A stretch of DNA of 64,000 nucleotides from Halobellus rufus (lineage in GTDB: Archaea; Halobacteriota; Halobacteria; Halobacteriales; Haloferacaceae): NCBI RefSeq assembly GCF_000739575.1, contig NZ_BBJO01000005.1, positions 62,001 through 126,000 on the forward strand, given 5' to 3'. A model generated the notes under the pieces. That model was not told the DNA's origin. It made no database searches and worked only from the letters and a program-made list of their open reading frames with translations. A program made the translations under genes and the position numbers. Position 1 is the first letter of the stretch. Every line of letters starts with the position of its first letter. This document shows positions 8,443 through 17,826 of this stretch, one piece after another.

Positions 8443-10307
8443 TTAGGTTCCCCGCACGAGCTTCCCGTCTTGGTACTGGAACCCTGCGTCTCTGAACTCC
8501 GACCGCACCGCTTCGAGGTTCAACTCCCCGTCGACGCCGAGGAACGGCGTTATCGGATCGGACCCGCTCCACTCGAGGTCGTCGGGGGACCACTCGGTCC
8601 CGTCGAGGAGGGTCACGGCCGGGCGCATATACCCGTCGAACACGTCCGCGAGGAGAGACGACCGATCCACCAACCGCGCGAGCGTGTTCCTGAATCGCGG
8701 GTTCGTGAGCGGCGCGCGCTGCGTGTTGTATCCGAGCAGGTACGCCGCCGACGACCGGTCCACGACGAGGTCGAGACCGCCGGTGCGACCGATCCGCGGG
8801 ACCAGATCCGCGCCGATGGGCGTTCCGGTCACGTCGCGTCGCCGTCGTCGACGACGCCGACTGCCGCGTCGTCGGATCCGACGACCTGTATCGTCAGTCG
8901 ATCGAACTTCGGCGGATCGATCCGTTCGGTCCCGCTCCCGTCCGATTCGTCGAACAGGAAGTGGTCCTCGAACGGTTCGAGGACCAGCGACTCTCTGGGG
9001 GTGTTCTGGCCGAACCGGATCGGGCCGCTCCCGACGGGCTCGATGTTGTTCGTCACGAGCGCCTCCGTCGCCTCGCCCACTTCGATCCCGCTGACCGAGA
9101 CCGGAGCCGTCCGGTCCTCCCAGACGTGCTTCGGCAGGATCGGCACGGTGAATGCCCGCACCGCGACGTCCGTCGAACAGTCGGTGAACTGGACGGCGAC
9201 CGTCGAGGAATCGACGACCACGACGTCGTCGACGAGGTCGGTTCGGCCCTGGAACCGCGGCGCGGGAACGCGAGTCTCCGCCGCGGTCTCGCCCTCCTGC
9301 CCCGCCGCGGAGCCGAGAGACGTGTCCGCGAGCATCGCGTACGTGAACTTCACGTCCTCGGCGGTCAGTGGTTCCCCGTCGTGCCACGTCTGGTCGGGGC
9401 GCAACCGGACCGTCGCCCGCGGATCGTCGTCCGCGTTCGCGAACTGCCACGACTCCGCGAGCCACGGCCTCATTCCGCTCGGCGTCCGGTGACCGATCGA
9501 GTCGTACAGCAGCCCGGTGATGACTCCCGACCGCCGGTACTCGACCGACAGCGGGTTCAGGTTCTCCGTCGGTCTACGGTCGGTTCCGACCACGCGGAGG
9601 ACCGTCGGATCGTCTCCATCGTCGGTCCCGTCGCCGTTGGTCCCGCCGTCGCCCCCATCGTCAGTTCTCGTTCCGGCGGCTCGGTCGAGCCGCAGATACC
9701 CGTATTGGGACTGCACGTCCGCCCCTCGCCAGTTCGAGAAGTTCTCCCGATGTGCGGCCCGGATCTCGTCGGGGAAACCGAGGACCGTGAAGGGCTGGGA
9801 GCGCGCGACCGACTCCAAGAGGTCGTCGACGACGTCTCGCCGCCGCTCGCCGGTCTCCGCCCGTTGCTCTTCGAGCCACTCGTCGACGTCGAGGTCGGCG
9901 AACCCGAACGGGTTCTGCCAGCCGCGCGTGTCCGCGTACCTCGAGTGCAACAGTCCGTATAAGACGTCCGGGTCGACCTCTAAGCTGGTCGTCCGCGCGA
10001 GGAAGATGTCGAAGTCCTGGCCCAAGAGCACCTGTCTGAGGAGTTCCTCCTCGGACACCGGAACGACCTGCGCGTCGATCCCCGCCTCCTGGAACCACGA
10101 CGTGATCATACGGGCGGCGTGAAGGGCGTAGGGGTCCGCGTCCGCGGGGAGCGTCTTGATCTGCAGGGACACCTGCGTCCTCGAATCCCACCCCGCGACC
10201 GACCGGGCGCGTCGAAGACAACCGCCGACGCTCGCCGTCGCTCCTGCCGTGAGCGTGCCGAGGAGGGCTCGGCGTCGGATATCGGGGCCCTTCGACGACT
10301 TCACCAT
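8443..10307 (-). pseudogene. ABC transporter substrate-binding protein, family 5, frameshifted
   Basis: Lipoprotein-type binding protein for peptides, nickel or similar solutes. The start is the ATG at 10307 (MVKSSKGPDIRRRALLG), with a twin-arginine-like signal and lipobox ASVGGC. Family-5 features are ENLNPLSVEYRRSGVITG, the RPWLAESW segment and TWHDGEPLTAEDVKFTYAM. The first frame stops at 8829. Family-like sequence resumes in another frame (GTPIGADLVPRIGRTGG, then LGYNTQRAPLTNPRFR) and ends at the TAA at 8443. One extra base near 8835 joins the halves into 621 residues. A sequencing deletion is the simplest reading. No permease or ATPase genes are adjacent. Confidence 0.82.
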
Positions 10308-10422
10308 ACCCGTTCTGTAGCCGCACGATGCTAATAGCCCTTGGGACATCGCGGCTCCACTCGGGTGTCCATCCCGAGACCCATTCCAGACGGTATATTA
10401 CTCTCTGCCACGATACCCCTCT

Positions 10423-11814
10423 ATGGCTCTCCCGCTGCGGACGACCCGTGCCCTTCTCTTGGTCGTCGTCCTGCTCTCCGCTGCCGTCCTCGTCGGCGGC
10501 TACGTCCACGCCGAGCGGACGAACGATCAGGTGACCGGCGATCCGCGCGTCGAGCAGGCGTTCCGGAACGGCGAGCGCTCGCCCGTCGTCGCCCCCCGGC
10601 CGAACGGCACCGTCGTCGCGACCGACTCGAACGCGTTCGTAGCCGACGAGAACGACGCACCGCGCGCGCAGGCGGAACTCGTCGCCTTCGCGCCGGACGG
10701 CCGGATCGACTACTACGAGAACCGACACACGCGCTACTGGGACGTCGACCCCGTCTCCGGGACCGACGCCACCGTCGAGTTCGTCTACGCCGACCACCTC
10801 GACGCCTCCGAGTGCGGCGGTGAGTCCGTCTGCACGCGCAACGGCGTCGAACGCGTCAACCTCACGACCGGCGAGCGGACGGACGTCTTCAGCCGGATCA
10901 CGCCCGGGAAGCACTCCACGCGGTGGCACGACGTCGATCGCGTCGACGACGAGCGCCTGCTCGTCGCCGACATCGACCGCGACCGCGCGTTCGTCGTGAA
11001 CACGACGACCGGCCTCACCGAGTGGGAGTGGGACGCGCAGTCGGACTTCGACGTCGAGAGCGGCGGCCCCTACCCCGACGACTGGACGCACATCAACGAC
11101 GTCGAACACGTCGAGATCGACGGGCGCGACGCCGCGATGGTCAGCCTCCGAAACCACGATCAGGTGGCCTTCGTCGACTTCGAGCGCGGCCTGATGGACG
11201 AGTGGACGCTCGGGTCCGACGGCGATCACGACACGCTGTACGAACAGCACAACCCGGACTACATCCCGGCGGAGCGCGGGGGCCCGGCGGTGCTCGTCGC
11301 CGACTCCGAGAACAGTCGGATCGTCGAGTACCAGCGCGTCGACGGCTCGTGGGAACGCTCGTGGACGTGGAGCGACGAGCGGATGCAGTGGGCACGCGAC
11401 GCCGACCGCCTGCCGAACGGGCACACGCTCGTCACCGACTCCAACGGCGACCGCGTCTTCGAGATCGACACCGAGGGCGAGGTCGTCTGGTCGGCGACGG
11501 TCGGCTTCCCCTACGAGTCCGAACGCCTCGGGACGGGCGACGAGAGCGCGGGCGGGGAGAGCGCGGCGGCGCTCGACCTCCCGTCGCGAACCGCCGACTC
11601 GACCGACGGTTCGGTCCTCGGCCGGATCAGCGACGCGCTCCCGTCGAAAGCCATCAACGGGATCTCGTACCTGTTCCCGCGGTGGGTCGGCGTCGTCGAG
11701 GGGGTCGCGGTGCTCGTGCTCCTCGTGACGCTCCCGGCGTGGGGGATCGTCGAGTGGCGTCGGTCCGGGCGGACGCTCGAACTCCAGTCACCGATACGTC
11801 TCGGGCGAAAATGA
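10423..11814 (+). CDS. arylsulfotransferase (ASST)-like membrane-anchored protein
   Basis: Protein of 463 residues with an N-terminal helix (about 8-27) and another near 425-445, so the body between them probably lies outside the cell. Repeated blade-like segments such as WHDVDRVDDERLLVADIDRD and DADRLPNGHTLVTDSNGDR are the beta-propeller pattern of arylsulfate sulfotransferases. The catalytic His of bacterial ASST is not securely placed, so sulfate transfer is inference. It overlaps the next gene by 4 bases (ATGA at 11811), which points to one operon with a membrane glycosyltransferase and a role in modifying surface glycans or lipids. Confidence 0.75.
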   Translation: MALPLRTTRALLLVVVLLSAAVLVGGYVHAERTNDQVTGDPRVEQAFRNGERSPVVAPRPNGTVVATDSNAFVADENDAPRAQAELVAFAPDGRIDYYENRHTRYWDVDPVSGTDATVEFVYADHLDASECGGESVCTRNGVERVNLTTGERTDVFSRITPGKHSTRWHDVDRVDDERLLVADIDRDRAFVVNTTTGLTEWEWDAQSDFDVESGGPYPDDWTHINDVEHVEIDGRDAAMVSLRNHDQVAFVDFERGLMDEWTLGSDGDHDTLYEQHNPDYIPAERGGPAVLVADSENSRIVEYQRVDGSWERSWTWSDERMQWARDADRLPNGHTLVTDSNGDRVFEIDTEGEVVWSATVGFPYESERLGTGDESAGGESAAALDLPSRTADSTDGSVLGRISDALPSKAINGISYLFPRWVGVVEGVAVLVLLVTLPAWGIVEWRRSGRTLELQSPIRLGRK

Positions 11815-13496
11815 CCGGGGACGCCTCCGACTCCCCACCGGACGGGCGGCCCCGTTCGCCGGTAGCGGCGGCTCGAACTGCCCTCGCCGACGCGCGAGCG
11901 GCCGCCCCGTTCGACGCGCGGGACCGCCCGTGGCTCGCGCTCGCCTTCCTGCCGGGCGTCGTCGCCGTCGCGGTCTACCTCGCGACGAACCAGTATCCCG
12001 CCTACGGCGCGGGGCTGTACGCGAAGATCGCCGCGGAGATCGCCGCGAACGGCTATCTCCTCCCGTCCCGGATTCCGGGCTACACCGCCGACGGCGTCCC
12101 GTTCGCCTACCCGCCGCTGCAGTTCTACCTGTACGCGGCCCTCCTGGACCTCGGCGGCGACCCGGTCACCGTCTCCCGGTTCCTGCCGAGCGTCGGGTTC
12201 CTCGCGGCGCTGGTGCCCACGTACCTGCTCGGCCGCGACGTCGCCGAGTCCCGGCCCGCGGGGGCCGCGGCGGTCGCGCTGGTGGCGTTGAACCCTCAGA
12301 TTCTGGAGTGGCACCTCTCGGCCGGTGGCGTCGTCCGCGCGTTCGCGCTCTGCTACGCGATGGTCGCGGTGTACGCCGGATACCGGATCTACGCCGGCGA
12401 CGACCCCCGCGGAGCGGCAGGTGCACCGCTTCCCCTGCGGCGTCGCCGCGCCCCGATCCTCCTCGGCGCGTTCGCGTTCGGCCTGACGGTGCTCACGCAC
12501 CCGGTGTACTCGCTGTTCGTGGTCGCGAGTTACGTGCTCCTGTGGCTCTTGGTCGACCGATCCCTCTCGGGGTTCCTGTCGGGGCTGGCGGTCGGACTGG
12601 GCGGAGCCCTGCTCGCGTCCCCGTGGCTCGCGTGGGTCGTCGCGACGCACGGCATCGAGATCTTCACCGCGGCGTCGGGAACGCACGGCGGCGTCGGCGG
12701 CGGCGCGAGCGCGCTCGCGGGCGAGGTTTCGCCGGGTATCGCCGTCGCGCTGGTTCCCGCACTCTACCTGCTCGTCCGCCGGGAGTACCTCTTCCCGGCG
12801 TGGCTGATCGTCGCGGAACTGCTGTTCAAACAGCCGCGGTTCGCCTACACGGTAGCCGCGATTCTGGTTCCGCTGGTCGTCGTGACGGTCGTCCGTGCCC
12901 GAGACGACGGCGGTGAGCGCCCCCGACTCGCTACCGCGTCGGAAGCGTTCGACCTCGACGTCGACCGCCGGGCCGCGGCGGCCGCGGTCGTGATTCTCCT
13001 CGGGACGGTCGTCGGCGGCGGGTACTTCGCCTACGAGGCGACGCTCGCGACCGATCCGTCGACGCCGGAGTTCCTCGACGCCGACGCGGTCGACGCGATG
13101 GCGTGGGCCGCGTCCGAGACCGACCCCGACGCGCGGTTCGTGGTCCTCGGCGACGCCGCCGAGTGGTTCCCCGCGCTCACGGACCGGACGCTGCTCGTCG
13201 GCTACTGGGGGGTCGAGTGGGAGGGCCCCGAGGCGTTCGATCGGCAGGAATCGGCCTACGAGTCGGTTTCGTCGTGCCACAGCGCCGCTTGCGTCGAACG
13301 CGTCACGGCCGAGGTCGGCGACGAACGGCCGACGCACGTGTACGTCCCGAAGGGGCAGTACACGATCCGCGGCGACCCAGCCGTGCAGTTCGGGACGATC
13401 GAACGCTCCTTCGAGCGATCCGAGCGCTGGGAGCGGGCCTACGAGAACGACGGCGTCGTGATCTACCGATCCACCGTCGGTCCGGGCGCTCCTTAG
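11811..13496 (+). CDS. membrane glycosyltransferase, GT-C/family 39-like
   Basis: Integral membrane protein of 561 residues, start ATG at 11811 overlapping the stop of the ASST-like gene. After a 45-residue polar N terminus come about ten hydrophobic helices, then a soluble C-terminal domain of about 150 residues with two nearby cysteines (SSCHSAACVER). The first extracellular loop has the segment YAKIAAEIAANGY and later PFAYPPLQFYLYAAL, as in ArnT/PMT-type GT-C enzymes that use polyprenyl-phosphate sugars. The sugar and acceptor are unknown. The long frame upstream of 11811 is a shadow of the ASST-like gene. Confidence 0.75.
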   Translation: MTGDASDSPPDGRPRSPVAAARTALADARAAAPFDARDRPWLALAFLPGVVAVAVYLATNQYPAYGAGLYAKIAAEIAANGYLLPSRIPGYTADGVPFAYPPLQFYLYAALLDLGGDPVTVSRFLPSVGFLAALVPTYLLGRDVAESRPAGAAAVALVALNPQILEWHLSAGGVVRAFALCYAMVAVYAGYRIYAGDDPRGAAGAPLPLRRRRAPILLGAFAFGLTVLTHPVYSLFVVASYVLLWLLVDRSLSGFLSGLAVGLGGALLASPWLAWVVATHGIEIFTAASGTHGGVGGGASALAGEVSPGIAVALVPALYLLVRREYLFPAWLIVAELLFKQPRFAYTVAAILVPLVVVTVVRARDDGGERPRLATASEAFDLDVDRRAAAAAVVILLGTVVGGGYFAYEATLATDPSTPEFLDADAVDAMAWAASETDPDARFVVLGDAAEWFPALTDRTLLVGYWGVEWEGPEAFDRQESAYESVSSCHSAACVERVTAEVGDERPTHVYVPKGQYTIRGDPAVQFGTIERSFERSERWERAYENDGVVIYRSTVGPGAP

Positions 13497-13987
13497 ACGA
13501 GCCCGAAGAGCGTCGCCACGAGAACCGCCACCCACAGGACCATCCCGGCCCCGGCGAGCGTGCGGTTCTCGTCGGCGACGCCGAGCGTGAACAGCCCGAA
13601 GATCCCGACGAGCGCGAACCGGTGCAACACGAGCCGGATCGGGACTACTCGCACGCCCACGCTGCCCCAGTCGAGGACGAACGCGGCCCCTAACCCGGCG
13701 GCCGCGAGGAGCGCGATCCGCGTTTCCGGCCTGCCCCGAGCCAGGATCCAACTGGCGACGAACGGGCCCGAGATCAGTATCGGGTAGAGCACCCCGGCGA
13801 ATATCTTGGGGTTCGTCCCCGGGAAGACGCCCTCGGCGGCGATCCCGGCCGCACGAACACCGAGGACGATCGCGACGGCCGCGACCGGGAGCGTGAGGTC
13901 CCGCAGATCGCGCCGCCGGACCGGTGTCGCGGCGACCGCGAAGACGGCCGCGGCGGGGACGAGGCCGGCGACGCCGAGCGTCGTCAG
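13493..13987 (-). CDS. hydrophobic membrane protein, possible CTG start
   Basis: The frame ending at 13493 codes a multi-helix membrane protein with no recognised family. A GTG at 13792 would give only 99 residues, yet the hydrophobic pattern continues upstream (LGVAGLVPAAAVFAV, then LTLPVAAVAIVLG) with no ATG, GTG or TTG. A CTG at 13987 forms a 4-base CTGA overlap with the stop of the preceding gene, exactly where an ATGA overlap would be expected, and gives 164 residues. The start is therefore either a rare CTG or a base error. The gene converges on the glycosyltransferase with a 4-base overlap. Confidence 0.6.
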   Translation of the reverse strand: MTTLGVAGLVPAAAVFAVAATPVRRRDLRDLTLPVAAVAIVLGVRAAGIAAEGVFPGTNPKIFAGVLYPILISGPFVASWILARGRPETRIALLAAAGLGAAFVLDWGSVGVRVVPIRLVLHRFALVGIFGLFTLGVADENRTLAGAGMVLWVAVLVATLFGLV

Positions 13988-14883
13988 TCGCGCCGAGGCG
14001 TCGCCGGCGCGTCGGCGGACGCCGACGGAACCAGTGTCCAGTTCGCCGACGTGATCCGGATCACCGACATCCAGCCGTCGCTCCCGCCGCCGGTGTAGCC
14101 GTGGTACACGCGGCTGACGTCCGTGACGAAGGGCTCGTCCCGGAGGTCACGCTCGACGGTCCGTCCGCCGCTCTCGACGCCCGTGACGGTGTGCCGGAGG
14201 CGGAACCAGTCCCAGTACTCGGTGTGCGCCTGCAGCGCGGTCCAGTTGTCCGACGGTCCCGGATACGCCCGAATGTGAGTCCGGCTGCCGAGATACGTCC
14301 CGGTCGCGAGCTGGTACTCGGACTCGACCCACTCCCCGGAACTGAGGTTGTCCGCGACGTACGTATAGCGCGAGGAGCCGCGCGCCGACTGCCACGGCGA
14401 GAGGTCGATCGACTCGTTGAGCTGCGCGAGCGAGTCCGACCCGTTCCGCTGTTCGGTGGTCTGCGCTTCCGTGGTCTGCGTGGCAGTTTCCGTTTGCGCC
14501 GTCTGTGGGCTGGACGTCGCTTCGGGGCTCTGGGTCTGATTCGCCCCGCCGAGCGATCCATTGAGCGCCTCGGCCGCCACCGAGCTGTTGACGCCGTGAT
14601 CCTCGTCGGCCTCCGTCCACTCCAGTTCCGACCGGTCCGTGAGAATCGCGCGGACGTCTTCGGGCGTCCCGACGATCACGACGTTCAACGCGAGAGTCCG
14701 ACCGTCCACTGAACGGCTTCGGCTCGTGTAGGGCCAGACGTAGCTCTCGGCCTCAGACGGTCGCAACAGCTGTTCCGGTGGGGGATCCGCGCCGCTGACG
14801 ACGCCGTCCGAACCGACGAATCCGCTCCCCACCGCCCCGGCGGCGACGATCACGACGAACAGGAGCGCCCAGCGGTACCGCAC
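13984..14883 (-). CDS. secreted or membrane-anchored protein of unknown function
   Basis: Protein of 299 residues with a hydrophobic N terminus (ALLFVVIVAAGAVGSG) serving as signal or anchor. Residues about 105-155 are a Thr/Gln/Ser/Ala-rich linker that is probably O-glycosylated outside the cell. The region before and after it (LALNVVIVGTPEDVRAIL; SRTHIRAYPGPSDNW; WDWFRLRHTVTG) resembles the LssY C-terminal domain as I recall it, but this is weak. It is translationally coupled to the following membrane gene. Its place beside glycan-type genes suggests an envelope role. Confidence 0.6.
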   Translation of the reverse strand: MRYRWALLFVVIVAAGAVGSGFVGSDGVVSGADPPPEQLLRPSEAESYVWPYTSRSRSVDGRTLALNVVIVGTPEDVRAILTDRSELEWTEADEDHGVNSSVAAEALNGSLGGANQTQSPEATSSPQTAQTETATQTTEAQTTEQRNGSDSLAQLNESIDLSPWQSARGSSRYTYVADNLSSGEWVESEYQLATGTYLGSRTHIRAYPGPSDNWTALQAHTEYWDWFRLRHTVTGVESGGRTVERDLRDEPFVTDVSRVYHGYTGGGSDGWMSVIRITSANWTLVPSASADAPATPRRD

Positions 14884-15014
14884 GCTCTCTCTTCAATCGT
14901 CTCGCTAATGAGCGTGTCGCCGCGTCACACACCGTCGGTGGCGGTCCGTTTTCTGTCGGTCCGTCCTCGCCCTCGAAGTGAGGATTTTTGCTGCCGGCCG
15001 TCACACGTGGTCAT

Positions 15015-15473
15015 ATGACCGAACGCCGACCGCTGTCTGTCGACCTCGTGCTCGCTCCCGTCGACGCGAGCGACGAGTCGGCCGACGCGGTAGCGCACGC
15101 CGCCGCGATCGCAGCCCAGTACGACGCGACGGTCCACGTCGTCCACGTGCTCGGAGAGAAGGTCGTCCAGGCGATCGAGGACGGCGACGTCGACGACGCG
15201 CGCGTCGCCGCCGACGGCGAGGCGATCACCGAGACCGCAGAGCGCATCGCCGGCGAGTACGACGTCCCGCTGTCGACGTCGGTGGCGTACGGCTTCTCGA
15301 CGACGATGAAGCTCAGACACCCGGGCAGCGTCGTGCTCGACACCGCCGAGGAACTCGACGCGGACTTCCTCGTCGTCCCGCGGGAACCGGTCTCCGGCGA
15401 TCCCGGCGAGGTGCTCGCGAAGGCCGCCGAGTACGTCCTGCTGTACGCGAGCCAGCCCGTGCTGTCCGTTTGA
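15015..15473 (+). CDS. universal stress protein, UspA family
   Basis: Usp-fold protein of 152 residues. The start is the ATG at 15015 (MTERRPLSVDLVLAPVDASDE), preceded by a TATA-like attttt about 28 bases upstream. The usual nucleotide signature G-x2-G-x9-G-S is absent; the segment at that place reads VVPREPVSGDPGEVLAKAAEY. It is therefore the non-ATP-binding type, or binds another ligand. Complete and isolated between opposite-strand genes. Confidence 0.82.
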   Translation: MTERRPLSVDLVLAPVDASDESADAVAHAAAIAAQYDATVHVVHVLGEKVVQAIEDGDVDDARVAADGEAITETAERIAGEYDVPLSTSVAYGFSTTMKLRHPGSVVLDTAEELDADFLVVPREPVSGDPGEVLAKAAEYVLLYASQPVLSV

Positions 15474-15500
15474 GATCGGGTTCGCGGCTGCGACAGTCGC

Positions 15501-16049
15501 TCAGCCGGATTCGCCGTCGCCGAGCCGGATCGCCATCTCCATCTCGAAGCTCTCGGAGTCGCTGATCTCGAAGCCGATCTTCTTGTACAGCCCGACCGCG
15601 GGTTGGTTCCACCGCTCGACGGTGAGCCACACCTTCTCGACGCCGGACTCCGCGCCGTAGCCGAGCAGCGCCTTCATCAGCCGCGTGCCGATCCCGGCCT
15701 CCTGATACGCTTGGAGGACGAAGATAGCCAACTCGGACGCGTCGCCGTCGGGGACGAGCGTGGCGTGGCCCGCGGCCGTCTCGCCGTCCCACGCGATGAC
15801 GTTCAGGCAGTCGCCGCCGAGGATGTTGTCGAGCCACTCGCGGATGCGCCGCTCGTCGCTCGGCGGGATCCCCTGCGCGCGGTCGGCCGGGTCGAACTCG
15901 TCGTACATCGACGCGAGGGCCTCGTACTCGCGGTCGCTCCCGTCGTATGCGCGGATCTCGATCTCGCGCCCCGCGCCGTCGGTGAACCGAACCGGCGGGC
16001 TCTCAAAGGGGCCGGCGACCGTGTCGGGAAAGCGGCGATTGGCACTCAT
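15501..16049 (-). CDS. GNAT-family N-acetyltransferase
   Basis: Protein of 182 residues. The acetyl-CoA-binding motif A is visible as LQAYQEAGIGTRLMKALLGY, with the Q/R-x-x-G-x-G/A signature, and the C-terminal strand region has LYKKIGFEI, typical of the family. The beginning (residues 1-35) is less conserved. It transfers an acetyl group from acetyl-CoA to an amine on an unknown small molecule or protein. It overlaps the end of the upstream Usp gene by 4 bases, so the two form an operon. Confidence 0.9.
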   Translation of the reverse strand: MSANRRFPDTVAGPFESPPVRFTDGAGREIEIRAYDGSDREYEALASMYDEFDPADRAQGIPPSDERRIREWLDNILGGDCLNVIAWDGETAAGHATLVPDGDASELAIFVLQAYQEAGIGTRLMKALLGYGAESGVEKVWLTVERWNQPAVGLYKKIGFEISDSESFEMEMAIRLGDGESG

Positions 16050-16414
16050 CTGATGAGGGTGACGCTGACGTGGGAGTTCAGGAGGACGAACTCCGCGGTG
16101 CTACTGAGCTGGATCTTTCCCATCGGGCTGGTGGTCCCGCCGCTGAGCGTGATCCCGTCGAAGCCCTCCGACTCGGCGATCGAGACGAGTTCGCTCCCGG
16201 CGTTTCCTTCGATGTGTCGGATTTCAGCCTCCAGATCGTGCGCGTCGAGCTCGGCTTCGACGTCGGCCTCGATGTCGTCGGCGGAGCGCTCTCCGGTCAC
16301 CTCCTCGAGGATCGCGACGGTCAGGTCGTCTCCCGCGGCGACCGCGCGCTCGACCGTTTGCTGCAGCGCCTGGAGCGACTCCTCAGATCCGCCGACGCCC
16401 AAGAGAATTCTCAT
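16046..16414 (-). CDS. universal stress protein-like, short
   Basis: Protein of 122 residues, shorter than usual for Usp. It begins MRILLGVGGSEESLQAL and ends with a strand VSVTLIR. The end of the fold reads SGGTTSPMGKIQLSSTAEF, a partly preserved nucleotide loop that lacks the full signature. Translationally coupled (4-base overlap) to the GNAT gene that follows. Family assignment is good; ligand and role are unknown. Confidence 0.8.
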   Translation of the reverse strand: MRILLGVGGSEESLQALQQTVERAVAAGDDLTVAILEEVTGERSADDIEADVEAELDAHDLEAEIRHIEGNAGSELVSIAESEGFDGITLSGGTTSPMGKIQLSSTAEFVLLNSHVSVTLIR

Positions 16415-16558
16415 ATGCTCCGGTGTCGTGGCCGGAGTAGAAAAATCGTCGGGTGCCCGCCACTCGTCGGTCTGCGGGTTTCACGCCCGTCGAAGACCCG
16501 AGCGGCGTCGACTGCGCCCGACAGAACCCTTTTTTGCGTCGGCGCGACACGCGGCAGT

Positions 16559-17356
16559 ATGAACGACGACGACGTGGACGGGTCTTCGCCCGGACCCTCG
16601 GACGCTGACCCGGACGGTTCCACCCCCGACGCCACAGAACCGGACGCAGACGCGTCGCGGTCAGAAACCGAGGTGTCGGACGCGGACCGATCGGATGCGG
16701 ACCGATCGGACTCTGAGCAGTCGGACGACAAGAACCCCGGAAACGCCGGGTCCACCCGGGCCCCGAGCGACGACGCAGACGGCGATGGCGTTGGCCCCGA
16801 CGATGCTGCCGGAGACGACCCGCCGTCGGACGTTCAGAAGTACGCGCGCTTCAAGAAGGTCGACGGCGCGCAGTACGACCGCGTCAACGACTTCCTCCGG
16901 GACCGGACGTACATCACGGCCCGCGAGTGGGCCATCGCCCGACTGTGCGCGGACTTCCGCACGGAGACGGGCGTCGAGATGACGAAGATCGGCGAGAACC
17001 TCCCGGAACTGGTTCCGTTTATGACCGACACCTACACGCCGCAGGCGGTCAATCAGGCCCGCTCGTCGTTCGAGGGAAAGATCCGGAAGTCGGGCGCGAC
17101 ATTCCTCTACGGGGCGATGTCGGGCTTCTTCACCGCCGAGGAACTCGACGAACTGATGTACGAGGTGAGCGAGATCGCGAAGTTCCTCCTGGAGGTCGAG
17201 GGCGTCGACCTCTCCGTCGAAGAGGAACTCGAAGCCGAAGAGCGGATCTCGAGCGTGATGCGGGAGGTCAGAGAGGCGAGCGCGGACCTCCGCACCGAGG
17301 AGCTGACCGGGCAGGACGAGGCGGACGCCGGGGCGGACGGGGCCGACGACGAGTGA
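16559..17356 (+). CDS. haloarchaeal conserved protein, DUF5806-like
   Basis: Protein of 265 residues, ATG at 16559. The first 90 residues are an acidic, Ser/Asp-rich disordered region with short repeats (DADRSDADRSD). The folded part begins near KYARFKKVDGAQYDRVNDFL and continues with REWAIARLCADFRTETGVE and MTKIGENLPELVPFMTDTY, a strongly conserved haloarchaeal block recalled as DUF5806. It looks mostly helical, with no membrane segment and no catalytic motif. A TATA-like tttttt run lies about 27 bases upstream. Role unknown. Confidence 0.8.
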   Translation: MNDDDVDGSSPGPSDADPDGSTPDATEPDADASRSETEVSDADRSDADRSDSEQSDDKNPGNAGSTRAPSDDADGDGVGPDDAAGDDPPSDVQKYARFKKVDGAQYDRVNDFLRDRTYITAREWAIARLCADFRTETGVEMTKIGENLPELVPFMTDTYTPQAVNQARSSFEGKIRKSGATFLYGAMSGFFTAEELDELMYEVSEIAKFLLEVEGVDLSVEEELEAEERISSVMREVREASADLRTEELTGQDEADAGADGADDE

Positions 17357-17457
17357 GCGCCGCCGCCGCGCTCACCAATCCCCTGTTTTCCGCCGCGCTT
17401 GGTTGCGTTTACTCCGAATAGCAGAACGACTATTTCCGGACAGCCCGGTCAGTACGT

Positions 17458-17763
17458 ATGCGGATCTCGGAGTTATCGGACTACCTCGAAGCCGAATTCG
17501 AGTACCCGATCGACCAGCGGTCGGTGATCGAGCGGATCGGATCCGTCGAGCTCGACTCGCCGGACGTCGACCACCCGGAGACGGTCGAAGGGGTCGTCGG
17601 CCCCGTCGGGGAGGAGACGTACGACTCGGCCGAAGAGCTGTTCGCCACGATCGTCGGCAACGTCAGCGACGAGTACATCGGGCGGAAGTTCTACGACGAC
17701 CGCGGTGGCAACCCGCCGGAGACCGCCTCGGCACCGCGAGACGAGGAAAACGTCTCGTTTTGA
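17458..17763 (+). CDS. small conserved protein, DUF5789-like
   Basis: Protein of 101 residues starting MRISELSDYLEAEFEYPIDQ. It is acidic, with helix-rich sequence such as TYDSAEELFATIVGNVSDEY, and no cysteine pairs or membrane segment. From memory it matches the haloarchaeal DUF5789 family of unknown function. It stands alone with about 100 bases before it. Confidence 0.75.
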   Translation: MRISELSDYLEAEFEYPIDQRSVIERIGSVELDSPDVDHPETVEGVVGPVGEETYDSAEELFATIVGNVSDEYIGRKFYDDRGGNPPETASAPRDEENVSF

Positions 17764-17826
17764 GCGCCGGGTGGCCGACGCCGCCCACGGAGAAGCACAC
17801 AACTGGCTGCGGCCCCGAGAGGGGGT

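Noticed and set aside
8443-10307. Two separate genes for a binding protein and a small C-terminal protein
   Set aside because: The second frame has no start or signal, and the halves join as one family-5 protein after a one-base addition.
11511-13751. Minus-strand open frame of about 746 codons opposite the glycosyltransferase gene
   Set aside because: It is a shadow: Arg/Gly-rich composition, no family motif, and it is fully opposite a gene with clear membrane helices. GC-rich DNA produces such frames.
13493-13792. A 99-residue gene starting at GTG 13792
   Set aside because: Hydrophobic coding sequence continues without a break upstream to 13987, and the coupled overlap with the upstream stop suggests the longer form.
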